From contig DPXQ01000044.1 of the NCBI GenBank assembly GCA_003527225.1, forward strand, positions 93,911 through 157,910: a DNA stretch of 64,000 nt, in the 5' to 3' direction. A program made the position numbers and the translations under genes. How positions within the stretch are numbered: the stretch's first letter is position 1; each line of letters begins with the position of its first letter. This DNA is from Rhizobium sp. (GTDB lineage: Bacteria > Pseudomonadota > Alphaproteobacteria > Rhizobiales > Rhizobiaceae). The notes under the pieces are model-generated. The model did not search any database and was not told the origin of the DNA. It saw only the letters and a list, made by a program, of their open reading frames with translations. Shown here piece after piece: positions 46,153 through 53,695 of this stretch.

Positions 46153-47055
46153 TTAGGCGCTCGCCGCCGCGAGGTGGTCTTCCGTCACGGCCGCGATGAC
46201 CCGTCCGGCCTTGTCCGCCTCGGCGGGATTGACGCCAGGAGCCTGGGCAAGAGTGATCACCGCCTTCCACAGCGTCCAGCCCCGTGCCCGTTGCCAGGTA
46301 GCGGGATCGAGCGGCAAGGCGTCGCGGAAGGCCTTGCGGCTCTCCCCGTCGAAAAATGTCCAGGCGATCGCCAGATCGCAGGCCGGGTCGCCCGTGCCCA
46401 TGGAGCCGAAATCGATGACTGCGGAGAGCCGGCCGTCGCGGATCAGCAGATTGCCGGCGGTGACGTCACCATGTACCCAGACCGGGGCATTCTCCCATCG
46501 CGATGCAAGGGCCGTTTCCCAGATCTCGGTCAGCAGCGCATGGTCGATCATGTCGGCCAGCAGGTCGAGTGACCGGCGTGTCTCAGTGTCATAGACACCG
46601 AGCGAACCGCCGCGATGGAAATTGTGCGTTCCGGTGGGCGGACCGGCGGTCGCATCGATCGCCTGGAGCGCGGTCAGGAACGCCGCCAGATCCGATGCGA
46701 AGCGGGGGAGGTCGGCGATTCCGTTATGGTTGGCCGTCTCGCCCTCGATCCAGCCATAGATGCCGAAGGGCCAGGGATAGCTGTTACCTGGCTTGCCGAG
46801 CGCAACGGCTTTCGGGATAGGCAGTGGCAGGTGGGGCGCAAGAAAAGGCAGGAATGTCTGCTCCTTTTCCACCTGAGCCACATAGCGCTGCGCGCTCGGC
46901 AGGCGCACCGACATGGTCTCGCCGAGGCGAAAGGTCCGGTTGTCCCAACCGCCCGGTATGACCGGGGTGACGGGCAGATCGCCCCATTGCGGGAACTGGT
47001 CCGTGATCAGGTCGCGGACCAGTGGCGTCGGGATTTCCAGCCTGTCATCAGCCAT
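46153..47055 (-). CDS. aminoglycoside phosphotransferase (APH) family kinase
   Basis: 300 residues. Protein-kinase-like fold. Brenner-type catalytic loop VWVHGDVTAGNLLIRDG near residues 191-207, containing the catalytic Asp and metal Asn, then SAVIDFGSMGTGDPACDLAI near 210-229 with the Mg-binding Asp. The N-lobe has a Gly-rich PGGWDNRTFRLG. Members phosphorylate aminoglycosides, homoserine, choline, sugars or other small hydroxyl compounds. The substrate cannot be told, and antibiotic resistance should not be assumed. It lies between the tail-fusion scar and bioY. Confidence 0.88.
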   Translation of the reverse strand: MADDRLEIPTPLVRDLITDQFPQWGDLPVTPVIPGGWDNRTFRLGETMSVRLPSAQRYVAQVEKEQTFLPFLAPHLPLPIPKAVALGKPGNSYPWPFGIYGWIEGETANHNGIADLPRFASDLAAFLTALQAIDATAGPPTGTHNFHRGGSLGVYDTETRRSLDLLADMIDHALLTEIWETALASRWENAPVWVHGDVTAGNLLIRDGRLSAVIDFGSMGTGDPACDLAIAWTFFDGESRKAFRDALPLDPATWQRARGWTLWKAVITLAQAPGVNPAEADKAGRVIAAVTEDHLAAASA

Positions 47056-47126
47056 TGTGTCGATCTCTGTTTGACGCGAGGCAGACTAGATCGAGTATGT
47101 GACAAGCGTTCAAGTCACTCCGAACC

Positions 47127-47690
47127 TTACGCCCTTTGCGGCAACAGCGGATAGCCGACCATCACGGCGCGGCCGGCGAGCGCCGCGATTGCGGCTTTCA
47201 GGAGATCGCCCGGAATGAAGGCGAGCGAGCCCATGAAGGCCTTGGAGAGGCCGAGCCCCGCGCCGAAGGCGAGATAGCCGATGCCGAAGAGATAGATCAT
47301 GCCGACCCCGCCGATGACGGCGGCGGCGAGGAAGCCGGCGGTCTGGGTCATGGCCGAGAGGCCCGGTTTGGCAAAGCGCTCGGCAATCAGACCGGTGACA
47401 TAGGCGCCCGGCACCCAGCCGATCAGGAAGCCGACCGTCGGGCCGGCGAAGACGGCAAGCCCGCCGCGACCGCCCGACAGCACCGGCAGACCTATGGCGA
47501 CGAGCAGGATGACAAGGACTGCCGCGCTTGCGCCGCGCCGCGCGCCGAGGATGACGCCCGCCAGCATGACACCCAGCGTCTGCGCCGTGATCGGAACAGG
47601 AATGAAGCCGAGCGTGATCGGCGGCACGAGGCCGAGGGCGACGATGATGGCGGCGAAAAGCGAAACGAGAACGAGGTCACGGGTGTTCAT
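47127..47690 (-). CDS. bioY: biotin ECF transporter S component
   Basis: 187 residues from the ATG at 47690, with GGAG 6 bases upstream. Six hydrophobic helices. MNTRDLVLVSLFAAIIVALG opens the protein, and the conserved GGRGGLAVFAGPTVGFLIGW near 87-106 is the BioY signature loop. It is the membrane protein that binds biotin. Rhizobial BioY works with BioM (ATPase) and BioN (coupling protein), which lie upstream here on the same strand, giving the order bioM-bioN-bioY. A decayed partial copy is present at 46032-46079. Confidence 0.93.
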   Translation of the reverse strand: MNTRDLVLVSLFAAIIVALGLVPPITLGFIPVPITAQTLGVMLAGVILGARRGASAAVLVILLVAIGLPVLSGGRGGLAVFAGPTVGFLIGWVPGAYVTGLIAERFAKPGLSAMTQTAGFLAAAVIGGVGMIYLFGIGYLAFGAGLGLSKAFMGSLAFIPGDLLKAAIAALAGRAVMVGYPLLPQRA

Positions 47691-47801
47691 GGCGGTCTCC
47701 GGTTTCATGCCCCCGCACAGAGCAATGGCACAGGGCATTTTCGAGCGAAGTGGCTGCCGGTTCGCATGAAGAAAATGCGAGAAAGGAACCGGTCGGCAAA
47801 T

Positions 47802-48404
47802 TCATTGACCCCTGATGCCGCGCGCGTCAATGGCGGCGGCGATGTTATCCGCATCCTTCAGTGTGTGGATGATCAGCGGTCCGATGATCGTCGTGGGCCT
47901 CATTTTCAGGCCGCGCGCCTTGTGCGCCTCGCGGATCGCTTCGTAGCGGGTGAGGATCTCCGGCACGAAACGGATGACCAGCCCGACGGCAAGGCCGATA
48001 TCGGAGGCCTTCACGAGCCCCGCTTTTTCGAGCGGCCATGCGGCCGTCGTCACCGTGTCGATGAACTCGGAAACACGCGTCGTCGCCGTGACGGATGCGG
48101 CGAGGAGCACGAGCGCGCAAAGGCGCAGCACCGTGACTATGGCCTCGTCCGCTGAGTTGAAAACGAGATTGAACAGCGCCACCACGGCGATTGTGGCGAG
48201 CACCGGTATCAGCGGGCGAAGGGCCGAACGGAGCGGTTGGCCGAGGCCGAAATAGACGAGCCCAGAAGCGGCGAGCGCAAGCCCGAGGAGCGGATAGGCG
48301 CGGGTCAGGAACAGCAGCACCGCGAAAAGCGCCAGTACCGCGAGCTTGATCCTCGGCGAAAGCCGATGCAGCCAGCCGTCTCCCTCGACATAGAAGCTCT
48401 TCAT
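47802..48404 (-). CDS. bioN: biotin ECF transporter T component
   Basis: 200 residues, with four to five membrane helices. The cytoplasmic coupling region includes EAHKARGLKMRPTTIIGPLI near 161-180 (the Ala-Arg-Gly motif of EcfT proteins) and a second AIDARGIRG at the end. These two Ala-Arg-Gly boxes are the contact sites for the ATPase. Its ATG overlaps the bioM stop by four bases. There are 111 bp between its stop and the bioY start, longer than expected within the operon. Confidence 0.93.
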   Translation of the reverse strand: MKSFYVEGDGWLHRLSPRIKLAVLALFAVLLFLTRAYPLLGLALAASGLVYFGLGQPLRSALRPLIPVLATIAVVALFNLVFNSADEAIVTVLRLCALVLLAASVTATTRVSEFIDTVTTAAWPLEKAGLVKASDIGLAVGLVIRFVPEILTRYEAIREAHKARGLKMRPTTIIGPLIIHTLKDADNIAAAIDARGIRGQ

Positions 48405-49081
48405 GGCAGCGCGATCTCCCGGTAGCGCCGGGTCGCCTCGTCTGCCGGACCATCGAAGACGAGTCTGCCGGCGTGGAAGACCAGAACGCGCCCGAAATCC
48501 GCGACGAGGTCGAGGTCGTGGCTAATGACGATGGCGTTTTCGTCGAGATCGCGGATAGCGCGTTCCACGACGACGCGGTTTTTCAGGTCCAGCTGGTTGG
48601 TCGGCTCGTCGAAGATGATGATCTCCGGCCGCGTGACCATCACGGCGGCAAGCGCTGCAAGCTGTAATTCGCCGCCCGAAAGCTCGTGCGGGCGCCGGTC
48701 GGCGAGATGCGCGATATTGAGGTGGGAAAGCACGTCCTCGACCACGCGCGTGAGTTCCGCGCCCTTCAGGCCCCGGCTCTTTGGCCCGAAGGCAATGTCG
48801 TCGCGGATGATCGGCAGGATGATCTGGTTCGCCGGGTTCTGGAAGATGAAGCCGACGAGCGAGAGCACAGCCTTCGCGTCGGCAACGGTGTCATGGCCGT
48901 TGACGGTGATCTTGCCGGTCGAAGGTTTCACGAGCCCGTTGATCATCCGCGCGAAGGTCGTCTTGCCCGAGCCGTTGAGGCCGATCACGCCGATCCGCTT
49001 TTCGGTCAGCGCGAGAGACAGCGGCTCCAGCGCCATCTGGGTGCCGAAACGCACCTCTGCCCGGTCGAAAATGATCTGCAA
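48401..49081 (-). CDS. bioM: biotin ECF transporter ATPase
   Basis: 226 residues if translation begins at TTG 49081, with GGGGGAA 5 bases upstream. This start gives LQIIFDRAEVRFG, which aligns with the normal N-terminus. No ATG is available near it, and the upstream extension (VYRDVLVILGGS) is not ABC-like. Walker A GLNGSGKTT near residues 35-43, signature ELSGGELQLAALAAVM near 128-143, Walker B IIIFDEPTNQLD and the switch His in IVISHDLDLV. It hydrolyses ATP to drive biotin uptake through BioN and BioY. First gene of bioMNY. Confidence 0.92.
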   Translation of the reverse strand: MQIIFDRAEVRFGTQMALEPLSLALTEKRIGVIGLNGSGKTTFARMINGLVKPSTGKITVNGHDTVADAKAVLSLVGFIFQNPANQIILPIIRDDIAFGPKSRGLKGAELTRVVEDVLSHLNIAHLADRRPHELSGGELQLAALAAVMVTRPEIIIFDEPTNQLDLKNRVVVERAIRDLDENAIVISHDLDLVADFGRVLVFHAGRLVFDGPADEATRRYREIALP

Positions 49082-49170
49082 GCGGCTTCCCCCGAGGATG
49101 ACAAGGACGTCTCTATAGACCGGAGAGGAGATAAGGGGAATGGGCGAGCGACCAAGTGGCTGGCAGTATC

Positions 49171-49767
49171 CTAGATCCGCTTCCTTTGGGTGTTGTGGGG
49201 TCTGGCCCTGAAGAACAAGGCCGCATGGCCCCGGGCATCCTCGATCGGCAGGTGGCTGTGGGGAACGCCGTCGAGCAGTTCGGGAGGATATTCGGGGCGC
49301 TCGCGGAAATAGTCGAGCCCCATCGCCGCCTGCACAAAGGAGGGAATGTCGATCCCCGTGCCGACGAACAGCGATTTTCCGCCATAAGGCCCCTTGAACA
49401 GGCGCTGGCCGGCAAAATGGCGGAGATACCAGTCGATCCATAGGGCGTCGAAGATGAGCGGATCTGCTGCGAACACGGGATCGCCCGGCAGTCCCTCGAG
49501 CCATCGGGTGAAATCGGGAATGGCCGAAGCCGGCTCCGTCCGGTCTGTGGTGATCTGATCCCATGTCGCCGGTTGTGCCTGCCACCAGGCGGCCGTCTCG
49601 GGATCGGCCTCGGCGCCCTCGAGCGGGTGAAGGTTTCGACTGAAGCTGTCGATCTCATGTCCGCTTTCGGTGAGCGCGATGCAGGCAAAACTCAGCATCG
49701 AGTGCTCGCCCGGGACAGGACCATCGGTCTCTATGTCGACAAAGCAATAGATCAGTCTATCTGTCAT
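49171..49767 (-). CDS. DEDDh 3'-5' exonuclease family protein
   Basis: 198 residues from the ATG at 49767, with AGGAAAG 5 bases upstream. RNase T/DnaQ-like fold: motif I DIETDGPVPGEHSM near residues 11-24 with the first Asp and Glu, motif II near FDALWIDWYLRH with Asp, and motif III HLPIEDARGHAALF near 173-186 with the catalytic His and last Asp. It could degrade DNA or RNA; the family is broad and not further resolved. It is divergent from the YcaQ-type glycosylase gene, with 168 bp between, so both may belong to DNA maintenance. Confidence 0.85.
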   Translation of the reverse strand: MTDRLIYCFVDIETDGPVPGEHSMLSFACIALTESGHEIDSFSRNLHPLEGAEADPETAAWWQAQPATWDQITTDRTEPASAIPDFTRWLEGLPGDPVFAADPLIFDALWIDWYLRHFAGQRLFKGPYGGKSLFVGTGIDIPSFVQAAMGLDYFRERPEYPPELLDGVPHSHLPIEDARGHAALFFRARPHNTQRKRI

Positions 49768-49935
49768 CGGGCTTTCCTTCCGGTTCCGGTCTTCCAGATG
49801 TCGGCGCGCGTTTCCGCCACGACATGGTAGAACTGTTTCCGTGACTTCGCCATGACAATCAGGCCCGCCATATCGGAATCGGGAGCGGATAGGAGCCTTG
49901 TTGAACATATCGGGAACATTCGCTAGGCTGCCTCC

Positions 49936-51123
49936 ATGGCGATTCCTCTGTCGAACACCCAGGCGCGAAAAATCTTCCTCGAGCGGCAGGGGCTGTCCCG
50001 TCCGCCGCATCGGACGCTCGGCAAGGCCGGACTCTACGAGCTGATCCACGACCTCGGCTTCGTCCAGGTCGACAGCATCGCGACCGTCGAGCGCGCCCAT
50101 CACCAGATCCTCTTCTCGCGCAACCAGACCTACCGGCCGGAACACCTGACGGCGCTTCTGGAGAAGGACCGCTCGCTCTTCGAGCACTGGACGCACGACG
50201 CCTCCATCATCCCGTCGGCCTTCTTTCCCTACTGGAAGCACCGCTTCGTCCGGCGCGAGGCCCGCATCCTGGAAAACTGGGCGAAATGGCAGGGCGAGGG
50301 GTTCGACCAGGCTTTTGACGAGACCTACGAGAAGATCCGCGAACGCGGCCCGATCATGGCGCGCGAGGTCAAGGCCGAGGACCACAAGTCGGGCGGCTGG
50401 TGGAACTGGCATCCGTCGAAGACCGCGCTCGAATTCCTCTGGCACACCGGCAAGCTGGCGATCGCCGGGCGCGACAATTTCCAGAAGGTCTACGACCTTT
50501 CCGAGCGCGTCATCCCGCCCGAACATTTCTTGGCCGAGGTCGATCCCGACGCCTTCATCGACTGGGCCTGCCGGCAGGCGCTGACGCGGCTCGGCTTCGC
50601 CACCCATGGCGAAATCGCCGCCTTCTTCGATCTGGTCACCCCGCAGGAGGCGAAAGCCTGGGTGGAGGACCACCGCGACGAACTGGAGGAAGTCTCGCTC
50701 GAAACCATCGACGGCAAGCCGCGCGCCTCCTTCGCCTTTGCCGAAGGCCTGCCCACGCTGCTCGACCCGCCCGAGCCGCCGGCCCGCATCCGCACTTTAA
50801 GCCCCTTCGACCCGCTGATCCGCGACCGCAACCGCACCGAACGCCTTTTCGGCTTCTTCTACCGCATCGAGATCTTTGTGCCCGAGCCGAAGCGCGAATA
50901 CGGCTACTACGTCTTCCCGCTCTTGGAATCCGACCGCCTGATCGGCCGCATCGACATGAAGGCCGACCGCAAGGCCGGCATGCTCGACGTGAAACGGCTC
51001 TGGCTGGAAAAGGGCGTCAAACCGTCGGCCGGGCGGCTGGAGAGGCTGGAGGCGGAGCTGGTGCGGCTGGCGAGGTTCGCGGGCGTGGAGCGGGTGGAAT
51101 ATCGCGACGGGTGGCTGGGGTGA
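49936..51123 (+). CDS. YcaQ/AlkX-type winged-helix DNA glycosylase
   Basis: 395 residues. N-terminal winged helix (SNTQARKIFLERQGLSRPPH) followed by GFVQVDSIATVERAHHQILF near residues 41-60. QVD is the catalytic QxD motif that separates the E. coli YcaQ (AlkX) branch from the QxQ branch of AlkZ. Further family parts are LFEHWTHDASIIP near 81-93 and RLFGFFYRIEIFVPEPKREY near 299-318. YcaQ enzymes remove alkylated purines and unhook interstrand crosslinks. It lies 251 bp before the DUF262 gene but differs from it clearly in base composition. Confidence 0.93.
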   Translation: MAIPLSNTQARKIFLERQGLSRPPHRTLGKAGLYELIHDLGFVQVDSIATVERAHHQILFSRNQTYRPEHLTALLEKDRSLFEHWTHDASIIPSAFFPYWKHRFVRREARILENWAKWQGEGFDQAFDETYEKIRERGPIMAREVKAEDHKSGGWWNWHPSKTALEFLWHTGKLAIAGRDNFQKVYDLSERVIPPEHFLAEVDPDAFIDWACRQALTRLGFATHGEIAAFFDLVTPQEAKAWVEDHRDELEEVSLETIDGKPRASFAFAEGLPTLLDPPEPPARIRTLSPFDPLIRDRNRTERLFGFFYRIEIFVPEPKREYGYYVFPLLESDRLIGRIDMKADRKAGMLDVKRLWLEKGVKPSAGRLERLEAELVRLARFAGVERVEYRDGWLG

Positions 51124-51374
51124 GGGGGGTGGAGATGGGCTTGGCCGCTTAGCGCCAAGTGCTGGTTTCCCGCCAAGTTTTCATGAAGGTCCGCGCTCTC
51201 GACCTGTCGAACTCGCGCAGTCGATTGACGCGTTATCTTGAAACCGCCATTCGGGTACACTCGCCGTAACTCTGTGTCGCCGTCTCCAGTGCAGCTATCG
51301 TACGCGTGCAAGGCTAACTCTGCTTGAAACGGCATCGTGCAATCGCTACCCTCCTGCCAAACTGGGGGATTCTC

Positions 51375-53282
51375 ATGGACGCTAATGCCGTTTCACTACT
51401 CGCGATATTCGAACGGAAAATGCGGTTGGAAATTCCGTTATTTCAGCGTCAATACGTGTGGAGCCGGGAACAGCAATGGGAGCCTCTTTGGGAGGACATC
51501 TCCCGTAAATTCGTGGAAGGTATTGAAGGCCGACAGGACGCGCCTGTTCACTTCCTCGGAGCTATGGTACTCGACCAGAAGCAGACCCCGGTCACGCATG
51601 TGGAAAAGCGCCAGGTCATCGACGGGCAGCAGCGACTGACTACTTTCCAGATCTTCCTGGCTGCATTTCGAGATTTCTGCCGGGAAAACGATTGTATAGA
51701 CCTCGCGAAAGAATGTGAGGGGTTCACTGAAAACAAAGGAATGCTAGCCGATCCTTCCGTGGATCGCTTCAAGGTTTGGCCAACATTAGTTGATCGAACT
51801 CAATTCGCCGACGTGCTCATGTCGGGATCGAAGGCGGAACTGGAACGGCGACATCCGGTCGTCTGGCGGAAGTACGCGCGGAAGCCTGAGCCCAGACCCC
51901 GTATGGTTCAAGCCTACCTTTTCTTCTACGAGCAACTTAGCGATTTTTTTCTTGGAACTGCAGAGGAGCCGCCTATTGGTGCGGACTTTCCTTTGTCCGC
52001 TCGTCTGTTGGAGTGCTTCCAGGCGTTGAAGAACTCGCTTCGGGTTGTTACAATCGATCTGCAAGAGGGAGACGACGCGCAGGTTATCTTCGAGACTCTA
52101 AACGCTCGTGGCGAGCCATTGCTTCCAGCGGATCTTCTACGCAACTACATCTTCCTTCGAGCTTCTCGGGCAGGGCATGACCAGGAAACGCTCTACGGAA
52201 CGTACTGGAAGCAGTTCGACGACGAATTCTGGAGGGTTGAGGTCAAGCAAGGGCGACTAATTCGCCCACGTAGCGACCTTTTCATGCAGCACTTTCTCGC
52301 GAGCCAGATCGAGGAAGACATTCCGGTCAAACACTTATTTGTCGAGTACCGGAACTGGATCGAGCGCCGTCGACCGTTCAATAACATCGAAGAGGAGCTG
52401 CAGACACTTGCCAGGCACGGTGAGAACTTCCGCCGGATATTGGAGCCCAAGGTGGGTGACCCTGTCTGCCGCCTCGCGATGTTTTTGGAAGCCTTTGATA
52501 TCAGGACGGCATATCCGCTTCTGCTCCTCCTGCTTGACAGTTCCCTACTGATGACGGAATGGGATCAAATTACCGATGTTCTCGAGTCCTATCTCCTGCG
52601 ACGTGCGATCTGCGGCAATAACACCAAAAATTATAACCGTATCTTCCTGCAACTAACGAAAAACCTTCGGCGCAATGGCGTCTCAGCGGCGAGCCTTATT
52701 CAGCAATTGGCTCAACAGACCGGTGACTCGGCCGCGTGGCCGAACGATGCGGTATTCCGCGAAGCTTGGATGGGAAATCCGGCTTACGATATGGGCAATG
52801 CGAAGCTCGTCCACATTCTAGGTCGTTTGAATTCGTCCTACTCGAACGGTTGGCAGGAGCCGCTCGTGTTCCAGCAGCAGCCGTCGATCGAACACATCAT
52901 GCCGCAGAAATGGATCGAAAACTGGCCCCTCGCCGATGGAACCAAGGGAATGGAGTTCCTCGAAGCTCACAACGCGCCAGATGGAGATCCGCGGGCGGCG
53001 TCGACTGAATACCGGGACAGGATGGTGCAGACCTTTGGGAACCTGACGCTGTTGATGCAGGGGCTCAACTCGTCGCAGTCGAACCTGGGATGGGACGAGA
53101 AACGCCCGGCGATGATGGCACATTCTCTGCTACCGATGAATCAAGACCTGAATAGCGTCCATCATTGGGATGAAGATGCCATAAGGGCGCGTGGAGCGGA
53201 TCTTTTCTCCCGGGCGACCGCTATCTGGCCCGATCCTCTGACCTACTCCTCACGTATCAGAGATGCTCAAGTCGCAGAGTAG
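51375..53282 (+). CDS. DUF262/DUF1524 protein, candidate type IV restriction-like defence nuclease
   Basis: 635 residues from the ATG at 51375, with GGGGGA 5 bases upstream. N-terminal DUF262 (ParB-like nucleotide hydrolase): PLFQRQYVWSREQQWEPLWE near residues 21-40 and VIDGQQRLTTFQIFLAAF near 78-95. A central helical region follows. C-terminal DUF1524 HNH-type nuclease: PSIEHIMPQKW near 513-523 with the His-x-x-Pro core, then FGNLTLLMQGLNSSQSN near 555-571. This is the order seen in fused GmrSD, BrxU and SspE-like proteins, which restrict modified or phosphorothioated phage DNA. No methylase, dnd/ssp or BREX gene is adjacent. Hand counts gave 40% and 53% GC in two 60-base lines here against 67% in a line of the preceding gene, suggesting acquisition. 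Confidence 0.88.
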   Translation: MDANAVSLLAIFERKMRLEIPLFQRQYVWSREQQWEPLWEDISRKFVEGIEGRQDAPVHFLGAMVLDQKQTPVTHVEKRQVIDGQQRLTTFQIFLAAFRDFCRENDCIDLAKECEGFTENKGMLADPSVDRFKVWPTLVDRTQFADVLMSGSKAELERRHPVVWRKYARKPEPRPRMVQAYLFFYEQLSDFFLGTAEEPPIGADFPLSARLLECFQALKNSLRVVTIDLQEGDDAQVIFETLNARGEPLLPADLLRNYIFLRASRAGHDQETLYGTYWKQFDDEFWRVEVKQGRLIRPRSDLFMQHFLASQIEEDIPVKHLFVEYRNWIERRRPFNNIEEELQTLARHGENFRRILEPKVGDPVCRLAMFLEAFDIRTAYPLLLLLLDSSLLMTEWDQITDVLESYLLRRAICGNNTKNYNRIFLQLTKNLRRNGVSAASLIQQLAQQTGDSAAWPNDAVFREAWMGNPAYDMGNAKLVHILGRLNSSYSNGWQEPLVFQQQPSIEHIMPQKWIENWPLADGTKGMEFLEAHNAPDGDPRAASTEYRDRMVQTFGNLTLLMQGLNSSQSNLGWDEKRPAMMAHSLLPMNQDLNSVHHWDEDAIRARGADLFSRATAIWPDPLTYSSRIRDAQVAE

Positions 53283-53344
53283 AAGCGGTTCAAGCCTCGC
53301 GGCAACTGTGAACGGAGTGTTACCAGGCATTTCCAGATCAGTTC

Positions 53345-53365
53345 GTAATAGCCGCTTCGGGCCAA
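53345..53365 (+). repeat. direct repeat, left copy, flanking the ribB-tail remnant
   Basis: 21 bases (GTAATAGCCGCTTCGGGCCA then A) that recur at 53655-53676 with a single inserted T. The copies lie about 310 bp apart and bracket the ribB-tail remnant at 53436-53633. Confidence 0.75.
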
Positions 53366-53435
53366 CCTACGCAGCCACCGCGTGCCACCCGCGCCCCGAT
53401 CAAACCGGAAGCGCCCAACCGCCTCGCCCCTCTAA

Positions 53436-53633
53436 AACAATCTCCGTCCCGCTGATCCGGATGCCAAACCCTTCGAGCCCGACATAATGCCGTTCGCGTG
53501 AGGCGAAGAGGCGGATCGAGGTGACGCCGAGTTCTTTCAGGATCTGTGCGCCGAGGCCGATTTCCAGCCATTCGCTCTCGCGGGCCTGTGCCTGTTCGTG
53601 CGCCTCGCGCTCGTGGGGGCCGGCGCGCGCGGT
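53436..53633 (-). pseudogene. remnant of a second ribB 3' end
   Basis: 66 codons identical to the C-terminus of the ribB product (58170-59270) at 62 of 66 positions; the differences are L to P, D to E, S to T and A to G. The equivalent stop codon has become TTA, so the frame continues to a stop at 53400 with an unrelated tail ending WALPV. There is no start codon, and the upstream sequence (YYLVRFDDP) is not ribB. It lies between the DUF262 gene and the MocR-type regulator, bracketed by 21/22-base direct repeats. Confidence 0.9.
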
Positions 53634-53654
53634 GGGATCATCGAAGCGCACCAA

Positions 53655-53676
53655 GTAATAGTCCGCTTCGGGCCAA
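53655..53676 (+). repeat. direct repeat, right copy, flanking the ribB-tail remnant
   Basis: 22 bases differing from 53345-53365 by one inserted T. It lies just inside the boundary between the ribB remnant and the end of the MocR-type gene. Confidence 0.75.
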
Positions 53677-53695
53677 ACACATCCTCCACCACCCT

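Noticed and set aside
45921..46199. 92-codon frame across the tail-fusion scar
   Set aside because: Most of it is cytochrome c sequence in the wrong frame, intergenic DNA and the thioesterase remnant; no start signal.
46153..47055. Aminoglycoside resistance gene
   Set aside because: The APH fold is shared by many metabolic kinases; nothing in the sequence or context points to an antibiotic substrate.
51124..51374. tRNA or integrase site at the left edge of the DUF262 segment
   Set aside because: No cloverleaf-like arms or CCA end and no recombinase frame were found in the 251-bp gap.
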